64,000 nt of DNA, taken from Methylobacter sp. S3L5C (GTDB lineage Bacteria; Pseudomonadota; Gammaproteobacteria; Methylococcales; Methylomonadaceae). Positions 1 to 10,313 of this stretch are shown in pieces; the stretch's first letter is position 1; the number at the start of each line of letters is the position of its first letter. Location: contig NZ_CP076024.1 in assembly GCF_022788635.1 (NCBI RefSeq), positions 4,069,503 through 4,133,502 of the forward strand. The letters run 5' to 3'. Under the pieces are notes generated by a model. That model was not told the origin of the DNA and did no database searches. It was given only the letters and a program-made list of their open reading frames with translations. The position numbers and the translations under genes were made by a program.

Positions 1-2265
1 TTTATTCAACTCAATGGTGCCTGCGTCAAGCCGAGCCATATCCAGAATATTGTTAACCAGACTCGACATCCGCAACCCTTCATTGTAAATAGCGCGGCTC
101 AGTTCAAGCTTGTCTTCTGCCTTTAGGGCGTGGTCTTCCTCTACTAAAGTACTGGCTGAACCTACGATGGTTGCGAGCGGCGTACGCAAATCATGAGAAA
201 TGGAACTGAGTAGTGAGTTCCGCAAGCGTTCGGCTTCTATTTCCAGCTGAGTTTTTCTGGCTTGCTCGGTCAACCGTACACGGGTAATCGCTTGGGCAAT
301 CTGCCCAAGAAAGGTTTCCAGTAATTTCTGTTGTTCAGGCAGGAACACCCTGCGCAAGTTAACAGGAAGTAAAACCAAAACTCCCAGCACGGATTCCTTG
401 TTACTCAATGGAAAATAAATAGCCTCGGCACCCGGCAAGGTATGGGTCCCCTGGCCGGCAAGCTCGTTATGATCCATAACCCACTGCGCAACACTTAGGT
501 CAGCAGCCCGTAGCGATTCAGACATAGCGTGACCTGCAGGATAAACAATACGGCCGTTAGTATCAGGAAAAAGAATAACGTTTCGGCTACCGAACTCCGA
601 ATAGAGATGATGTACCGCCGCACGCACTATTTCATCTTCACTCTGGCTCGCTGTCAGATCACGGCTCATCGCATAAAGAACCGTCGCACGCCGCTCCCTG
701 TGTCCCGCCACCTTGGCTTGGGAGCGCACATTAGCCATCAAATTGCTGATTAATATTGCCACGATCAACATCGCCAGGAGTGTCACCAGGTATTGGCTAT
801 CGGATACCGAAAAACTGAAATAAGGTGTTACGAACAAAAAATCAAATATCGCAACGCCGAGAAGAGAGGCTAAAATAGAAGGACCGCGACCGAAACGCAT
901 GGCAATAAAAACCACGCCTAGTAAAAAAACCATAACCAGATTGGCCAGCTCAAACCTGCCGAACATCAGATAGGCGAGCACGGTAATGGCAACTATCACG
1001 GCCACCGCCCAGACATAACCCAGAGTGTCTTTTTTTCGCGATGACAATTTCCCGCCAAGTCCCGGCAACGGATTTTTCCGATACAGGGAAACCTCTGCTT
1101 TATCCCCACTACCATCCCTGTCATATCTGGGACTGCCCAGTAGATACAGATTAATATTGTGCGCATCGCTAATCAACACATCCACCAACGAACCCAACAG
1201 CAAACGCTTCCAGCCTCGACGGGTCGGTTTCCCCATGACGATCTTGGTCACATTTCTTTCATTGGAAAACTTAATGATGGCGGAGCTCATATCGGGCGCA
1301 CTCAATGTTACTGTCTCGGCACCCAACTGCTCGGCAAGACGGAGTATGCGCAGCACACCATCACGTTTTTCAGCTGACAAGCGTTGCAGCTCGGGCGTTT
1401 CGACATACACTACGATCCATTCAGCTCGCAGGCTGGTTGCAAGACGTTTCCCCGAGCGAACCAGACGTTCTGCCAAAGCATTAGAGCCGATACAAACCAT
1501 AATACGCTCATTAACCTGCCAGACTTCGCTGATAGAATTATCCTCGCGATAATTCAACATCTGGGTGTCGACCTGGTTAGCGGTTTGCCGCAGTGCCAGT
1601 TCCCGTAACGCAATCAGATTGCCTTTGCGGAAAAAATGCTTAATCGCTTCCTCGGCCTGTTGCGGCAAATAAACCTTGCCGTCTTTGAGTCTGTCGAGCA
1701 GTTCGTCTGGCGGCAGGTCCACCAATTCAATTTCATTGGCGGCTTCAAACACCGTATCCGGCACGGTTTCCCAAACCCGTATGCCGGAAATCTGGCCTAT
1801 ATCGTCATTAAGACTTTCCAGATGCTGGACATTGAGGGCCGTATACACATCGATGCCGGCATCAAGAAGCTCTTCAATATCCTGCCACCGCTTGGGATGC
1901 CTGCAACCCTGTGCATTGGTGTGTGCCAGTTCGTCAACCAGAATAACCGAGGGCTTGCGCTTGAGGGCTGCATCCAGATCGAACTCCCGCAAAGTCGTCC
2001 CACGATAGTCAATCTGCTTGAGTGGCAATACCTCCAAACCTTCCAGCAGGATGGCAGTTTCCTTGCGGCCGTGGGTTTCTACCAAGCCAACAATGATGTC
2101 AATATTTTCGGCTCGTCTCTCGTGGGCCGCCAGGAGCATGGCATAGGTCTTACCTACGCCTGCTGCCGCACCGAAAAATATCTTCAGCCTGCCTCGCCGG
2201 GCCTTGGCTTTTTCCCGCTCGACTCGAACAAGCAATTGATCGGGATCTGGGCGCTCAATAGTCAT
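1..2265 (-). CDS. kdpD: Sensor histidine kinase KdpD (3' end beyond window)
   Basis: Membrane sensor kinase that controls expression of the Kdp potassium pump with KdpE. The frame is open from an ATG at 2265 to the window edge, 755 codons, so about 140 C-terminal residues (most of the ATP-binding domain) are missing; the family is usually near 895 aa. Visible in order: KdpD N-terminal domain with the P-loop GAAAGVGKT (residues 32-40), a universal-stress-like domain around 240-370, membrane helices around 400-500, a GAF-like stretch, then the phospho-acceptor H-box SHDLRTPL with His at about 691. The start is preceded by a GGAA-type ribosome site. It lies downstream of kdpC on the same strand across a 202-bp gap carrying a palindromic repeat, so it may have its own promoter or depend on readthrough. 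kdpE should lie just outside the window. Identification is firm. Confidence 0.96.
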   Translation of the reverse strand, partial: MTIERPDPDQLLVRVEREKAKARRGRLKIFFGAAAGVGKTYAMLLAAHERRAENIDIIVGLVETHGRKETAILLEGLEVLPLKQIDYRGTTLREFDLDAALKRKPSVILVDELAHTNAQGCRHPKRWQDIEELLDAGIDVYTALNVQHLESLNDDIGQISGIRVWETVPDTVFEAANEIELVDLPPDELLDRLKDGKVYLPQQAEEAIKHFFRKGNLIALRELALRQTANQVDTQMLNYREDNSISEVWQVNERIMVCIGSNALAERLVRSGKRLATSLRAEWIVVYVETPELQRLSAEKRDGVLRILRLAEQLGAETVTLSAPDMSSAIIKFSNERNVTKIVMGKPTRRGWKRLLLGSLVDVLISDAHNINLYLLGSPRYDRDGSGDKAEVSLYRKNPLPGLGGKLSSRKKDTLGYVWAVAVIVAITVLAYLMFGRFELANLVMVFLLGVVFIAMRFGRGPSILASLLGVAIFDFLFVTPYFSFSVSDSQYLVTLLAMLIVAILISNLMANVRSQAKVAGHRERRATVLYAMSRDLTASQSEDEIVRAAVHHLYSEFGSRNVILFPDTNGRIVYPAGHAMSESLRAADLSVAQWVMDHNELAGQGTHTLPGAEAIYFPLSNKESVLGVLVLLPVNLRRVFLPEQQKLLETFLGQIAQAITRVRLTEQARKTQLEIEAERLRNSLLSSISHDLRTPLATIVGSASTLVEEDHALKAEDKLELSRAIYNEGLRMSSLVNNILDMARLDAGTIELNK

Positions 2266-2396
2266 GGTTTGATTTCCATTTTCAGTGTCATACAAAAGGC
2301 TACGGTAGGGCGTGCCGTGCATGCCAGATTGGGGTTAAAATTAGTCATCAACTTTCAAAGAGACGCACACGCGATCCAACCTACAAAGCTTAGCGC

Positions 2397-2445
2397 GGTG
2401 GAAGTGGCTTTAGCCTCGCTAGTCGGAACTAAAGTCTCTCCCACC
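2397..2445. repeat. REP-like imperfect palindrome in the kdpC-kdpD gap
   Basis: The arm starting GGTGGAAGTGGCTTTAG pairs, with a few mismatches, with the arm ending CTAAAGTCTCTCCCACC, leaving a loop of about 10 bases. It sits in the 202-bp gap between kdpC and kdpD; another repeat-like sequence (CGCGATCCAACCTAC) lies just upstream at about 2371-2384. The gap has no gene. The palindrome could attenuate readthrough from kdpC into kdpD or protect the kdpFABC message, but that is inference. Confidence 0.6.
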
Positions 2446-2467
2446 AAATTACTAAACTAGTCCAGTC

Positions 2468-3046
2468 TCAACGGCTCAACTGATCCATCGCCAGATTCAG
2501 CTTTAGCACATTAACTCGCGGCTCTCCCAGAAAGCCCCACTGACGCGATTCAGTGTTCGCATCAACCAGGGCGCGGAGTATTTCCGGTCTGATGTTACGA
2601 GTCTTGGCCACGCGATTGATTTGATAATCTGCTGCCGCAGGACTGATCTGCGGATCCAGTCCACTGCCCGATGCCGTAACCAGATCAACCGGAACCGGTG
2701 CCTTGTTGTCAGGATCGGCGATTTTTAACGCCTGAATACGTGCTTTAACGGCATCCACCAGAGCCGGGTTGGTCGGCCCCAGATTTGAACCGCTGGAGGC
2801 GCCGGCATTATATGAGAAGGGTGCTGTTGCGGAAGGTCGTCCCCAAAAATGACCGGAACTACTGAAAGGCTGTCCGATCAGACTGGAACCTGTAGTTTTG
2901 CCGTTACTGTCCGTCATCAGGCTGCCGTTAGCTTGAGAGGAAAACAGAAACTGTGCCAGACCCGTTACTATGGCCGGATAAATTACACCCGTCAACACAC
3001 TTAATAGAACAAACAAAATAACTCCCGGTTTCAAATGCTTAATCAT
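2468..3046 (-). CDS. kdpC: Potassium-transporting ATPase subunit KdpC
   Basis: Small subunit of the KdpFABC high-affinity K+ pump, thought to stabilise the complex and assist ATP binding by KdpB. 192 residues, the usual length. One N-terminal membrane helix (about residues 6-29) is followed by a periplasmic domain with family motifs such as [18 protein letters not shown] and [10 protein letters not shown] chose the ATG at 3046 rather than the TTG two codons upstream because an AGGAG ribosome site sits six bases before the ATG. Eleven bases follow the kdpB stop, so the two are co-transcribed. Confidence 0.97.
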   Translation of the reverse strand: MIKHLKPGVILFVLLSVLTGVIYPAIVTGLAQFLFSSQANGSLMTDSNGKTTGSSLIGQPFSSSGHFWGRPSATAPFSYNAGASSGSNLGPTNPALVDAVKARIQALKIADPDNKAPVPVDLVTASGSGLDPQISPAAADYQINRVAKTRNIRPEILRALVDANTESRQWGFLGEPRVNVLKLNLAMDQLSR

Positions 3047-3057
3047 TGTCAACTCCT

Positions 3058-5130
3058 TTAAATTAGACCCAGCGTGACCAGAAACAGGTCAATCGCCTTG
3101 ATGCCGATAAATGGAACAATCAACCCGCCTACGCCGTAAATCAGCAAATTATTTTGCAGCAGCTTGGCGGCCCCGATTGGTCGATAATTGATACCTTTTA
3201 ATGCTAGAGGAATCAGCGTCACAATGATCAGCGCATTGAAGATCACTGCCGACAGAATGGCACTCGCCGGGGTTGCAAGATGCATCACATTCAAGACATT
3301 AAGCACCGGATAAGTGGTTGCGAACGCGGCCGGGATAATTGCGAAATATTTTGCGACGTCATTGGCTATGCTAAAGGTAGTCAGTGCACCGCGCGTCATC
3401 AGCATCTGCTTTCCGGTCTCGACAATCTCGATTAATTTGGTCGGGTTCGAGTCGAGATCAACCATATTACCGGCTTCTTTGGCCGCCTGGGTGCCAGAGT
3501 TCATCGCTACGGCGACATCGGCTTGCGCCAGTGCGGGCGCATCATTAGTACCATCACCGGTCATTGCGACCAAACGCCCTTCTGCCTGGTATTGTCTGAT
3601 TAACTTCAGCTTCTCCTCTGGCGTGGCTTCGGCCAGAAAATCATCGACCCCGGCCTCGGCAGCAATCGCGGCGGCAGTCAAGCGATTATCGCCGGTAATC
3701 ATGATGGTTTTGATACCCATCTGGCGCAATTCGGCAAAACGTTCTTTGATACCGCCTTTGACGATATCCTTGAGTTCGATGACACCCAGCACACGAGCCC
3801 CTTCAGAAACTACCAGCGGCGTACTACCGCGACGCGCCACGTCATCGACCAGCTTTCGAAATTCTGGCGGAAATTTACTACCCAACCCTTCAATATGACC
3901 ACGAATGGCATCGGCCGCACCCTTGCGAATCTGCCGTCCGTTAATATTAACCCCGCTCATCCGGGTTTGGGCACTGAAATGCACGAATGTAGCGCACAGA
4001 GTATGCACATCCCGTTCTCTGAACCCATATTTTTGCTTTGCCAAAATCACCACACTGCGTCCTTCCGGTGTTTCGTCAGCCAGAGAAGCCAATTGAGCAG
4101 CATCGGCCAGTTCTTTTTCAGAGACGCCTTTAACCGCTATAAAAGCGGATGCCTGTCGATTACCCAAGGTAATCGTACCGGTTTTATCCAGTAGTAATAC
4201 ATCAATGTCACCGGCTGCTTCCACAGCCCTGCCGGAGGTTGCGATGACGTTTTTCTGCATCATCCGTCCAATACCCGCGACGCCGATGGCAGACAATAAC
4301 CCGCCAATGGTCGTCGGAATCAGGCAGACCAGCAATGCCACCAGGACGGTAATTGTGATTGGTTGTCCTGCACCTGAGGTGGTTACAGCGTACAAAGAAA
4401 ACGGCAGTAAGGTCACGGTAACCATCAGAAAGATCAAAGTCAATGCGACCAGTAGAATCGTCAAGGCAATTTCATTAGGTGTTTTCTGCCGTTTAGCGCT
4501 TTCCACCATAGCAATCATACGATCCAAGAAAGCTTCGCCCGGATTGGCGGTAATGCGCACGACCAGCCAGTCCGATAACACCCGCGTACCACCAGTCACC
4601 GAACTGAAATCGCCGCCCGATTCGCGGATTACCGGCGCACTTTCGCCGGTGATTGCACTTTCGTCCACTGAGGCAACGCCTTCAATGACTTCGCCATCGC
4701 CGGGAACAAAATCACCGGCTTCTATCAAAACCACATCACCGCGTCGTAAATTGGAACCCGCCACTTTGGAAAAATTCGCACCATAACGCGGCTCATCCAG
4801 TTTTTTTGCCAAAACATCACGCTTGGCGCCACGTAAAAATGCGGCTTGTGCCTTACTCCGCCCTTCGGCGACGGCTTCGGCAAAGTTGGCAAACAAGACC
4901 GTACCCCATAACCATAAAGTCACTGCCAAAATGAAATTGGCCGGATCCTTACCGTTTCCGCCAAGAGCCTGTACCCAGAGCAGGGTAGTCAGGAGACTAC
5001 CTATATAAACAACAAACATCACCGGATTTTTCCATTGCTGCTGCGGAGCCAGCTTTCGGAATGAATCCACTAAAGCTACCCCCAGGATTTCCCTATCAAA
5101 CAAAGACGTTGAAACAGATTTTTGACTCAT
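3058..5130 (-). CDS. kdpB: Potassium-transporting P-type ATPase subunit KdpB
   Basis: Catalytic ATPase of the Kdp pump in the inner membrane. 690 residues, normal for the family. P-type hallmarks are all present: TGES of the actuator domain at 161-164, DKTGT with the phosphorylated Asp at 315, and GDGTND at 525-530, flanked by the expected membrane helices. The start at 5130 has a GGGAG ribosome site. It sits 68 bp after kdpA and 11 bp before kdpC. Nothing looks damaged. Confidence 0.98.
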   Translation of the reverse strand: MSQKSVSTSLFDREILGVALVDSFRKLAPQQQWKNPVMFVVYIGSLLTTLLWVQALGGNGKDPANFILAVTLWLWGTVLFANFAEAVAEGRSKAQAAFLRGAKRDVLAKKLDEPRYGANFSKVAGSNLRRGDVVLIEAGDFVPGDGEVIEGVASVDESAITGESAPVIRESGGDFSSVTGGTRVLSDWLVVRITANPGEAFLDRMIAMVESAKRQKTPNEIALTILLVALTLIFLMVTVTLLPFSLYAVTTSGAGQPITITVLVALLVCLIPTTIGGLLSAIGVAGIGRMMQKNVIATSGRAVEAAGDIDVLLLDKTGTITLGNRQASAFIAVKGVSEKELADAAQLASLADETPEGRSVVILAKQKYGFRERDVHTLCATFVHFSAQTRMSGVNINGRQIRKGAADAIRGHIEGLGSKFPPEFRKLVDDVARRGSTPLVVSEGARVLGVIELKDIVKGGIKERFAELRQMGIKTIMITGDNRLTAAAIAAEAGVDDFLAEATPEEKLKLIRQYQAEGRLVAMTGDGTNDAPALAQADVAVAMNSGTQAAKEAGNMVDLDSNPTKLIEIVETGKQMLMTRGALTTFSIANDVAKYFAIIPAAFATTYPVLNVLNVMHLATPASAILSAVIFNALIIVTLIPLALKGINYRPIGAAKLLQNNLLIYGVGGLIVPFIGIKAIDLFLVTLGLI

Positions 5131-5198
5131 GAAATTCTCCCGTTCACTGGTTTTCGCTGGGTAGATAAAACACGCCCACCCTTATATCTTGATTTTGA

Positions 5199-7007
5199 TT
5201 ATTTAGCGCCAATCATTTGCAAATGTTCGACTACAGGCCCCAAGGCCAAGGCAGGAACAAATGTCAGCGCACCAACCATGAGTACGGTACCGATCAATAA
5301 CGCAATAAATAGCGGAGTATGCGTCGGTAAGGTACCGAGACCGACCGGCACTTTCTTCTTTGCGGCCAGGGAACCGGCGATAGCGAGTACGGGTACGGCC
5401 AGCCAGAAACGTGAAAACAACATGGCCAGACCCAACATGACGTTATAGAAGGGCGTATTCGCCGAGAGCCCGCCAAACGCGCTGCCGTTGTTGTTACCCG
5501 CCGACGAGAACGCATATAATACTTCGCTGAAACCATGTGCGCCCGGATTGAAGACGGACGCCTTGCCGACCTCAACCATAACGGCGAACGCAGTACCGCC
5601 CAATACCATTAGTGGTGGTATCAAAATAGTGATTGCGGCCATTTTCATCTCGTAAGCTTCGATTTTTTTACCCAGATATTCGGGTGTGCGGCCTATCATC
5701 AAGCCGGATACAAATACCGCGACTATCGCAAACATGATCATGCCATACAACCCTGAACCAACGCCGCCGAAAATCACTTCACCAATTTGCATCAGCCACA
5801 TCGGCACCATACCGCCGATTGGTGTAAAGGAATCGTGCATGGCATTGACTGAACCGTTGGAAGCAGCGGTAGTGACGACCGCCCACAGAGCGGAGTTGGT
5901 AACTCCGAAGCGGGCCTCCTTGCCTTCCATGTTGCCGCCGGACTGGCTAATGCTTGCTGATTGGTCGACACTCAATGCTGCCAAAGCCGGATTGCCGCTT
6001 TGCTCTGCCGGTACGGCGACAAAAACCAGCGCCACAAAAACCAGTGTCATTGCCGTCAGAATTGCCCAGCCTTGCCGGGTGTCGCCCACCATCATGCCAA
6101 AGGTGTAGCACAGTGCACCCGGAATAAGCAGTATCGAGAGCATTTCCAGAAAATTACTCAATGGCGAAGGATTTTCCAACGGATGCGCCGAGTTGACATT
6201 GAAAAAGCCGCCGCCGTTGGTGCCGAGTTGCTTGATGGCTACCTGTGATGCCGCAGGCCCTACCGCCACGACTTGCTCTTTGACTTCTATCGACGCCATG
6301 ACCGGCTTGCCATCGGCATCTTGCAACGCTACACCATCTACGCCCAGTTTGGGCTGTTCATAACTGACAGTTTCGACCAGCGGTACAACTTGATAGGAAC
6401 TGAAAGTCTGCACCACGCCCTGTCCAACCAGCACCAATGCCAGAATCAACGATAACGGCATCAGGATGTACAGCGTACTGCGGGTGAGGTCCACCCAGAA
6501 ATTACCGATGGTATCTGCATTGCGCCTTGTAAATCCCCGGATCAGAGCGACCAGCACCGCCATACCGGTTGCAGCGGAAACAAAGTTTTGCACGGTAAGG
6601 CCCAGCATCTGGGTCAGATAGCTCATTGTTGTCTCGCCGCCATACCCCTGCCAGTTGGTGTTGGTGGCAAAGCTGGCTGCCGTGTTGAAAGAAGAATCCG
6701 GACTGACGCCAGGCAGGTTCTGTGGATTAAAAGGCAAAGAGGCTTGCAGGCGTTGCAATGTGAAAACTGCCAGAGCACCCAACAAATTAAATACCAGGAA
6801 ACTGACGGCGTAATCCGTCCAGCGCATCTCTTTTTTCGGATTCACGCCGCTTAGGCGATATATCAACGTTTCGACCGGCGCCAATAATCGGTTTAAACCC
6901 ACCGACTCACCCTCATAGACTCTGGCCATATACCAGCCTAACGGTTTAGCCAGTGCGAGTAGAGTAACGACATAAACTATAATTTGAAAATAACTGTTAC
7001 TGGTCAT
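5199..7007 (-). CDS. kdpA: Potassium-transporting ATPase subunit KdpA
   Basis: Potassium-selective channel-like subunit of KdpFABC, with about ten membrane helices. 602 residues from the ATG at 7007, which has GGAG eight bases upstream; a longer frame extends to 7073 but would read through kdpF. The pore-loop motifs of the superfamily of K+ transporters are visible: [18 protein letters not shown], the segment around [12 protein letters not shown], and NNNGSAFGG. The kdpF stop lies four bases upstream, so translation is likely coupled. Confidence 0.98.
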   Translation of the reverse strand: MTSNSYFQIIVYVVTLLALAKPLGWYMARVYEGESVGLNRLLAPVETLIYRLSGVNPKKEMRWTDYAVSFLVFNLLGALAVFTLQRLQASLPFNPQNLPGVSPDSSFNTAASFATNTNWQGYGGETTMSYLTQMLGLTVQNFVSAATGMAVLVALIRGFTRRNADTIGNFWVDLTRSTLYILMPLSLILALVLVGQGVVQTFSSYQVVPLVETVSYEQPKLGVDGVALQDADGKPVMASIEVKEQVVAVGPAASQVAIKQLGTNGGGFFNVNSAHPLENPSPLSNFLEMLSILLIPGALCYTFGMMVGDTRQGWAILTAMTLVFVALVFVAVPAEQSGNPALAALSVDQSASISQSGGNMEGKEARFGVTNSALWAVVTTAASNGSVNAMHDSFTPIGGMVPMWLMQIGEVIFGGVGSGLYGMIMFAIVAVFVSGLMIGRTPEYLGKKIEAYEMKMAAITILIPPLMVLGGTAFAVMVEVGKASVFNPGAHGFSEVLYAFSSAGNNNGSAFGGLSANTPFYNVMLGLAMLFSRFWLAVPVLAIAGSLAAKKKVPVGLGTLPTHTPLFIALLIGTVLMVGALTFVPALALGPVVEHLQMIGAK

Positions 7008-7011
7008 CAGA

Positions 7012-7095
7012 CTACTCCGGATAAAAAAGTGCGGCGACCAGATAAACGAAAATCGCCAGCGCAAGTACACCACTTAACAGATAAACCCAGCTCAT
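7012..7095 (-). CDS. kdpF: KdpF small membrane subunit
   Basis: 27-residue single-helix peptide beginning [16 protein letters not shown] and ending YPE. It is hydrophobic throughout, as expected for KdpF, which stabilises the Kdp complex. Its start codon overlaps the stop of the preceding small ORF (ATGA) and its stop lies four bases before kdpA. Position and composition make the assignment good despite the short length. Confidence 0.9.
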   Translation of the reverse strand: MSWVYLLSGVLALAIFVYLVAALFYPE

Positions 7096-7184
7096 AACTG
7101 CCCCCTTAATTTTTCAAAGGCATAAACCAGTGCGACGGTGACGGCGAAAAAAACAAGCGTCAATAGAAGATAAACACTATCCAT
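7092..7184 (-). CDS. Small hydrophobic ORF at the head of the kdp operon
   Basis: 30-residue peptide, MDSVYLLLTLVFFAVTVALV followed by a charged tail ([10 protein letters not shown]). It forms one membrane helix. The stop overlaps the kdpF start in an ATGA arrangement, indicating translational coupling. From memory, a similar unnamed small peptide precedes kdpF in several bacterial phyla. A role as an extra single-span subunit or as a leader that couples translation is plausible; function is not known from the sequence. Confidence 0.7.
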   Translation of the reverse strand: MDSVYLLLTLVFFAVTVALVYAFEKLRGQL

Positions 7185-7569
7185 AAAACCACCTTATATA
7201 AAATGACTAACCCAATCGCTGATTACAGAATCTGCGTCAAAAACAACAATGGACAGTCTACTCTGGAAGGGTGTAAAAAAACTGTAAAAATTTAGGTCGG
7301 GGATATAAAGAAATAGTAAAAAGTGAAGCGCATTGTCTCATCTAAAATCGTACTACTTTTAAACACTATAAAAGGGGTTTGGGATGAGGCAATACGGTAA
7401 TTGTCGTGGAACCTATTTGAGCTGATTTTACAATTTCGAGAGATGAGCAATAATAGCCAATGAACAAACATTCGCGTTTTAGTTAATAAATACTATAGTG
7501 GATTAAAATGGATCCCGAAATCCGAACAATAGTTTAAGCTATAGCCTGTCATGAAAAAAGAGGTCGATA
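7185..7569. other. Intergenic region upstream of the kdp operon
   Basis: 385 bp, AT-rich, with no convincing gene. It must hold the kdp promoter and any KdpE site, but I cannot place these confidently. The part next to 7570 probably includes the left end of the IS3-type remnant; no intact terminal repeat was found. Confidence 0.5.
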
Positions 7570-7808
7570 ATGAGCGAAAGCAAACGAAAGATTTTTACTG
7601 GAGCGCAAAAAGCCAAGGTTGCCTTGGCAGCGTTCAAGGGCCTGAAGACGATTAACGAGATCGCTCAGAAGCACGGAGTCCACCCAACCCAAGCAGTCTA
7701 TGGAAAAAGGATTTGCTGGACAATGCAGGCAGTTTATTTGAAGGTAAGCGTGGTCCTAAGCCGGTTAATGCCCAAAGTGATCCGGACAGGTTGTACGCCA
7801 AGATAGGC
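7570..7808 (+). pseudogene. IS3-family transposase orfA, frameshifted and truncated
   Basis: Starts with a typical IS3 OrfA helix-turn-helix region (FTGAQKAKVALAAFKGLKTI, then KHGVHPTQ). At about 7695 the frame breaks: the continuation WKKDLLDNAGSLFEGKRGPK is in another frame, consistent with loss of one base between HPTQ and WKK. The normal sequence then runs to LYAKIG at about 7808 and stops matching; the usual coiled end and the whole orfB integrase are missing. It is a dead fragment. Similarity is recognised from memory of the family. Confidence 0.8.
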
Positions 7809-8162
7809 ATGGAAAAAACCTTTAAAGACCTACAAGCTAGAGAAACCGGGCAAGTTTCAAGAATTAATCATTTACAAAAAGAACTAAACAAAATGGAAGA
7901 TCGTGTTATGGCTGATGAAAGGCACAAAGAAGCTCAAAGGAGATATAAAAAAGGTTTAGCAGAGTGTCCTATTGCCTTGATGGTATTTGATGACTACCCG
8001 CCTAATGATGAACAGATAGTTGTCTGGAAAAAACTATTAAAGTGGACCCCTATAACGGACCCAAAAAACCGGTTGTTCAATGTGGCATCTGTCATTGCTA
8101 GACTAATACTTCATTATCATTACAACTACTTAAATCGGGTTAGCGACAGCGTAACCCGATAA
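7809..8162 (+). CDS. Orphan hypothetical protein joined to the IS3 remnant
   Basis: 117 residues if read from the ATG at 7809, in the same frame as the second half of the OrfA remnant, so the open frame is a chimera running from 7713. The N-terminal half is charged and probably coiled-coil (around LQKELNKMEDRV); the rest contains VFDDYPPNDEQIVVWKKLLK. I do not recognise a family. The last codons (RVSDSVTR) are written by a palindromic repeat at 8134-8160, so the original C-terminus has been overwritten. No good ribosome site precedes the ATG. It may be the tail of a gene brought beside the IS by recombination. Confidence 0.4.
   Translation: MEKTFKDLQARETGQVSRINHLQKELNKMEDRVMADERHKEAQRRYKKGLAECPIALMVFDDYPPNDEQIVVWKKLLKWTPITDPKNRLFNVASVIARLILHYHYNYLNRVSDSVTR
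8134..8160. repeat. Short palindromic repeat
   Basis: Perfect 9-bp arms, ATCGGGTTA and TAACCCGAT, around the 9-base centre GCGACAGCG. It overlaps the 3' end of the orphan ORF and lies just downstream of the convergent Hsp70 gene end. A related sequence (GGGTTAGCGCATGATGGGGTTTGC) occurs at about 63834, so it looks like a member of a dispersed family. Confidence 0.6.
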
Positions 8163-8228
8163 ATTGTGGTTATGTATTTAATGGATCAAATGATTTTTTC
8201 GAGGATGAATGACATCCCTTAATACGCT

Positions 8229-10313
8229 TTAATCCCCTGCCCTGACATCAAACTCAATTTTCCAGCGGCTACTGTCTTTTAATGAAATCGCTTGTAGTTC
8301 CAGTGTCCCCACTTCGGTTACCGCTGCACACAAATGTACAGAGACAACTTCACCGGATCTACGGCCTTCTTCCGGCAAAGTAATATCCAGTTCATCCAGT
8401 TCTGACAGCTCTTCATTCGTCCAATAATCCAGACGAGTGCCCACTTTATCATCACGACGGGTAGTGGAAGCAAAGAAACGAAACCGTACTGGTTCGCCTA
8501 CCACCAAACCGAATTCATCATCCGGCAATTCTTCGCGTGTCCCTTCTTCCATACCAAAGGGCGCAATACATAAAGCTACAATGTCTGGAGCCATACCCGG
8601 TACAGCAGGCATCGAGCTTTCAATACTGACATAATAAGCGGCAGCCGTGCCACCTTTAATACGCACACCTTTGCCTTTTCGTACAAAACCATAATAAGCG
8701 GCACCTCGTGCAACGGCCAAATCAAGGTCAGCACCTGCCAACAAGCGTGCTTCAGGGGCTTGTTCAGCGGCTAACCAAGAATTTAATACTTCCATTAAAC
8801 GCTCAGCCAGTGCATTGGCTTTTAACACACCCCCATTAAACAGGACGGCAGTGGGATGCAAAAAGGTCGCATGTTCCGGCAGGTTGATATCGTTAAGATC
8901 GTCGGTAGCATTTTGCTGTTTGGTCAGAAAAGCCGCTAAATGACGCGTAATCCCTGCATCCTGCGCATAAGGCAAGCCGGTCGTTCTTAAACCCGTACGG
9001 GTACGACTTACCGGTCTCTCACTAACCGCTACTTTAGGCAAGAAACCTTCAACCAGTACTCTATTGACTTCCTCACGGGTTAATTCAGTACGCAGGTTAC
9101 CAGACATTAAAGACGAACCACGACTGGCAACTACCAAAGGAATATTATCAATATCAGCTGAATTAAAGATTTTTTCTTTAGCATCCCGGCAACTATGGGT
9201 TAAAGCCTGAATTTGCCAAGGTTCCAGGCGTTTGCCATCTTGTTCCAGCTTGGCTTTAACGGTATAAGCTAGCGCCAAATCCATATTATCGCCGCCCAGT
9301 AAAATATGATCGCCTACAGCAACACGGGTAAGCTCGAGATTTCCATCTTTCTCGGTAACCGCTATCAACGATAAATCAGTGGTTCCACCGCCAACATCAA
9401 TAACCAGGATAATATCGCCGCACGTCGCTTGTTTACGCCAATCACCCTGACTTTTTTCAATCCAGCTATACAAAGCCGCCTGGGGCTCTTCCAATAAAAT
9501 TGCTTGATCAAGACCGACTGCGCGTGCCGATTCAACAGTCAATTCACGAGCAGCCGGATCAAACGAGGCAGGCACGGTAATCACCAAATCCTGTTTGTCC
9601 AACGGTGCCTCAGGATGCAGACTTTGCCAAGCATCACGGATATGTTGCAGATAAGCTGTGGTTGCCTGAAACGGTGAAATGCGTTCTACTTCATCGGGCG
9701 CATCTGCTGGCAGTATCGGTGATTTACAATCTACCCCGGCATGACATAACCAGCTTTTGGCACTGGATACGAGACGAATGGGCGTTTTACTACCCAAATT
9801 ACGGGCTATTTCACCAACCAGGTAATCCGGTTTTGCATTCCAGGGTAAGGACGTAGATCCTTCGGCAAGCTCTGCCTGATGGGCCTGATATAAGAATGAC
9901 GGTAACTGAAAACTGTCTTCAACCACACCCGGCGAGGTTAACTGCGGTATTGCCATGACTTGCTGAGAAAATTCTCCATCGTCACTATCGGTAATCTCGG
10001 CATATGACAAAACACAATGGGTCGTACCTAAGTCGATACCGACTGAAAAACGCTTGGGTGCTAAAGACACATTGTCTTGACTGCTTTCTTTTATGTCTGT
10101 TTCCGAGGAAGATGCTGACGTGGAAAAATCTTCATCGACAGAATTCTCGACCTGTTGGTTTTGAGGCTCAGTGTTGAACTGTTCATTACCAAAACCTGCC
10201 GAATCTTTATTATCATCGGCATAGGGCTCTGAAACAGGTATTGCCGAAACTTTTTGGCTCACCGCTTCTTCTTTGTTGTCTGTCTGCTTTTTTATATGCC
10301 CAAACAAACTCAT
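8229..10313 (-). CDS. Hsp70-family chaperone-like ATPase
   Basis: 694 residues. The first 85 or so are acidic and low in complexity. The Hsp70 nucleotide-binding fold follows, with phosphate-1 motif GIDLGTTHC (92-100) and phosphate-2 motif DVGGGTTD (306-313), plus the connecting helix EEPQAALYSW. The C-terminal part has no clear DnaK substrate-binding domain or EEVD end, so it is not DnaK itself. The start overlaps the stop of the DUF2760 gene by four bases. This pairing with DUF2760 is known from other proteobacteria, but clients and function are not established. A role as a dedicated chaperone for the membrane partner is inference. Confidence 0.85.
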   Translation of the reverse strand: MSLFGHIKKQTDNKEEAVSQKVSAIPVSEPYADDNKDSAGFGNEQFNTEPQNQQVENSVDEDFSTSASSSETDIKESSQDNVSLAPKRFSVGIDLGTTHCVLSYAEITDSDDGEFSQQVMAIPQLTSPGVVEDSFQLPSFLYQAHQAELAEGSTSLPWNAKPDYLVGEIARNLGSKTPIRLVSSAKSWLCHAGVDCKSPILPADAPDEVERISPFQATTAYLQHIRDAWQSLHPEAPLDKQDLVITVPASFDPAARELTVESARAVGLDQAILLEEPQAALYSWIEKSQGDWRKQATCGDIILVIDVGGGTTDLSLIAVTEKDGNLELTRVAVGDHILLGGDNMDLALAYTVKAKLEQDGKRLEPWQIQALTHSCRDAKEKIFNSADIDNIPLVVASRGSSLMSGNLRTELTREEVNRVLVEGFLPKVAVSERPVSRTRTGLRTTGLPYAQDAGITRHLAAFLTKQQNATDDLNDINLPEHATFLHPTAVLFNGGVLKANALAERLMEVLNSWLAAEQAPEARLLAGADLDLAVARGAAYYGFVRKGKGVRIKGGTAAAYYVSIESSMPAVPGMAPDIVALCIAPFGMEEGTREELPDDEFGLVVGEPVRFRFFASTTRRDDKVGTRLDYWTNEELSELDELDITLPEEGRRSGEVVSVHLCAAVTEVGTLELQAISLKDSSRWKIEFDVRAGD

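Noticed and set aside
529-2460. Several plus-strand open frames opposite kdpD (up to 274 codons)
   Set aside because: They lie antisense to a complete, well-conserved kdpD frame and encode nothing recognisable.
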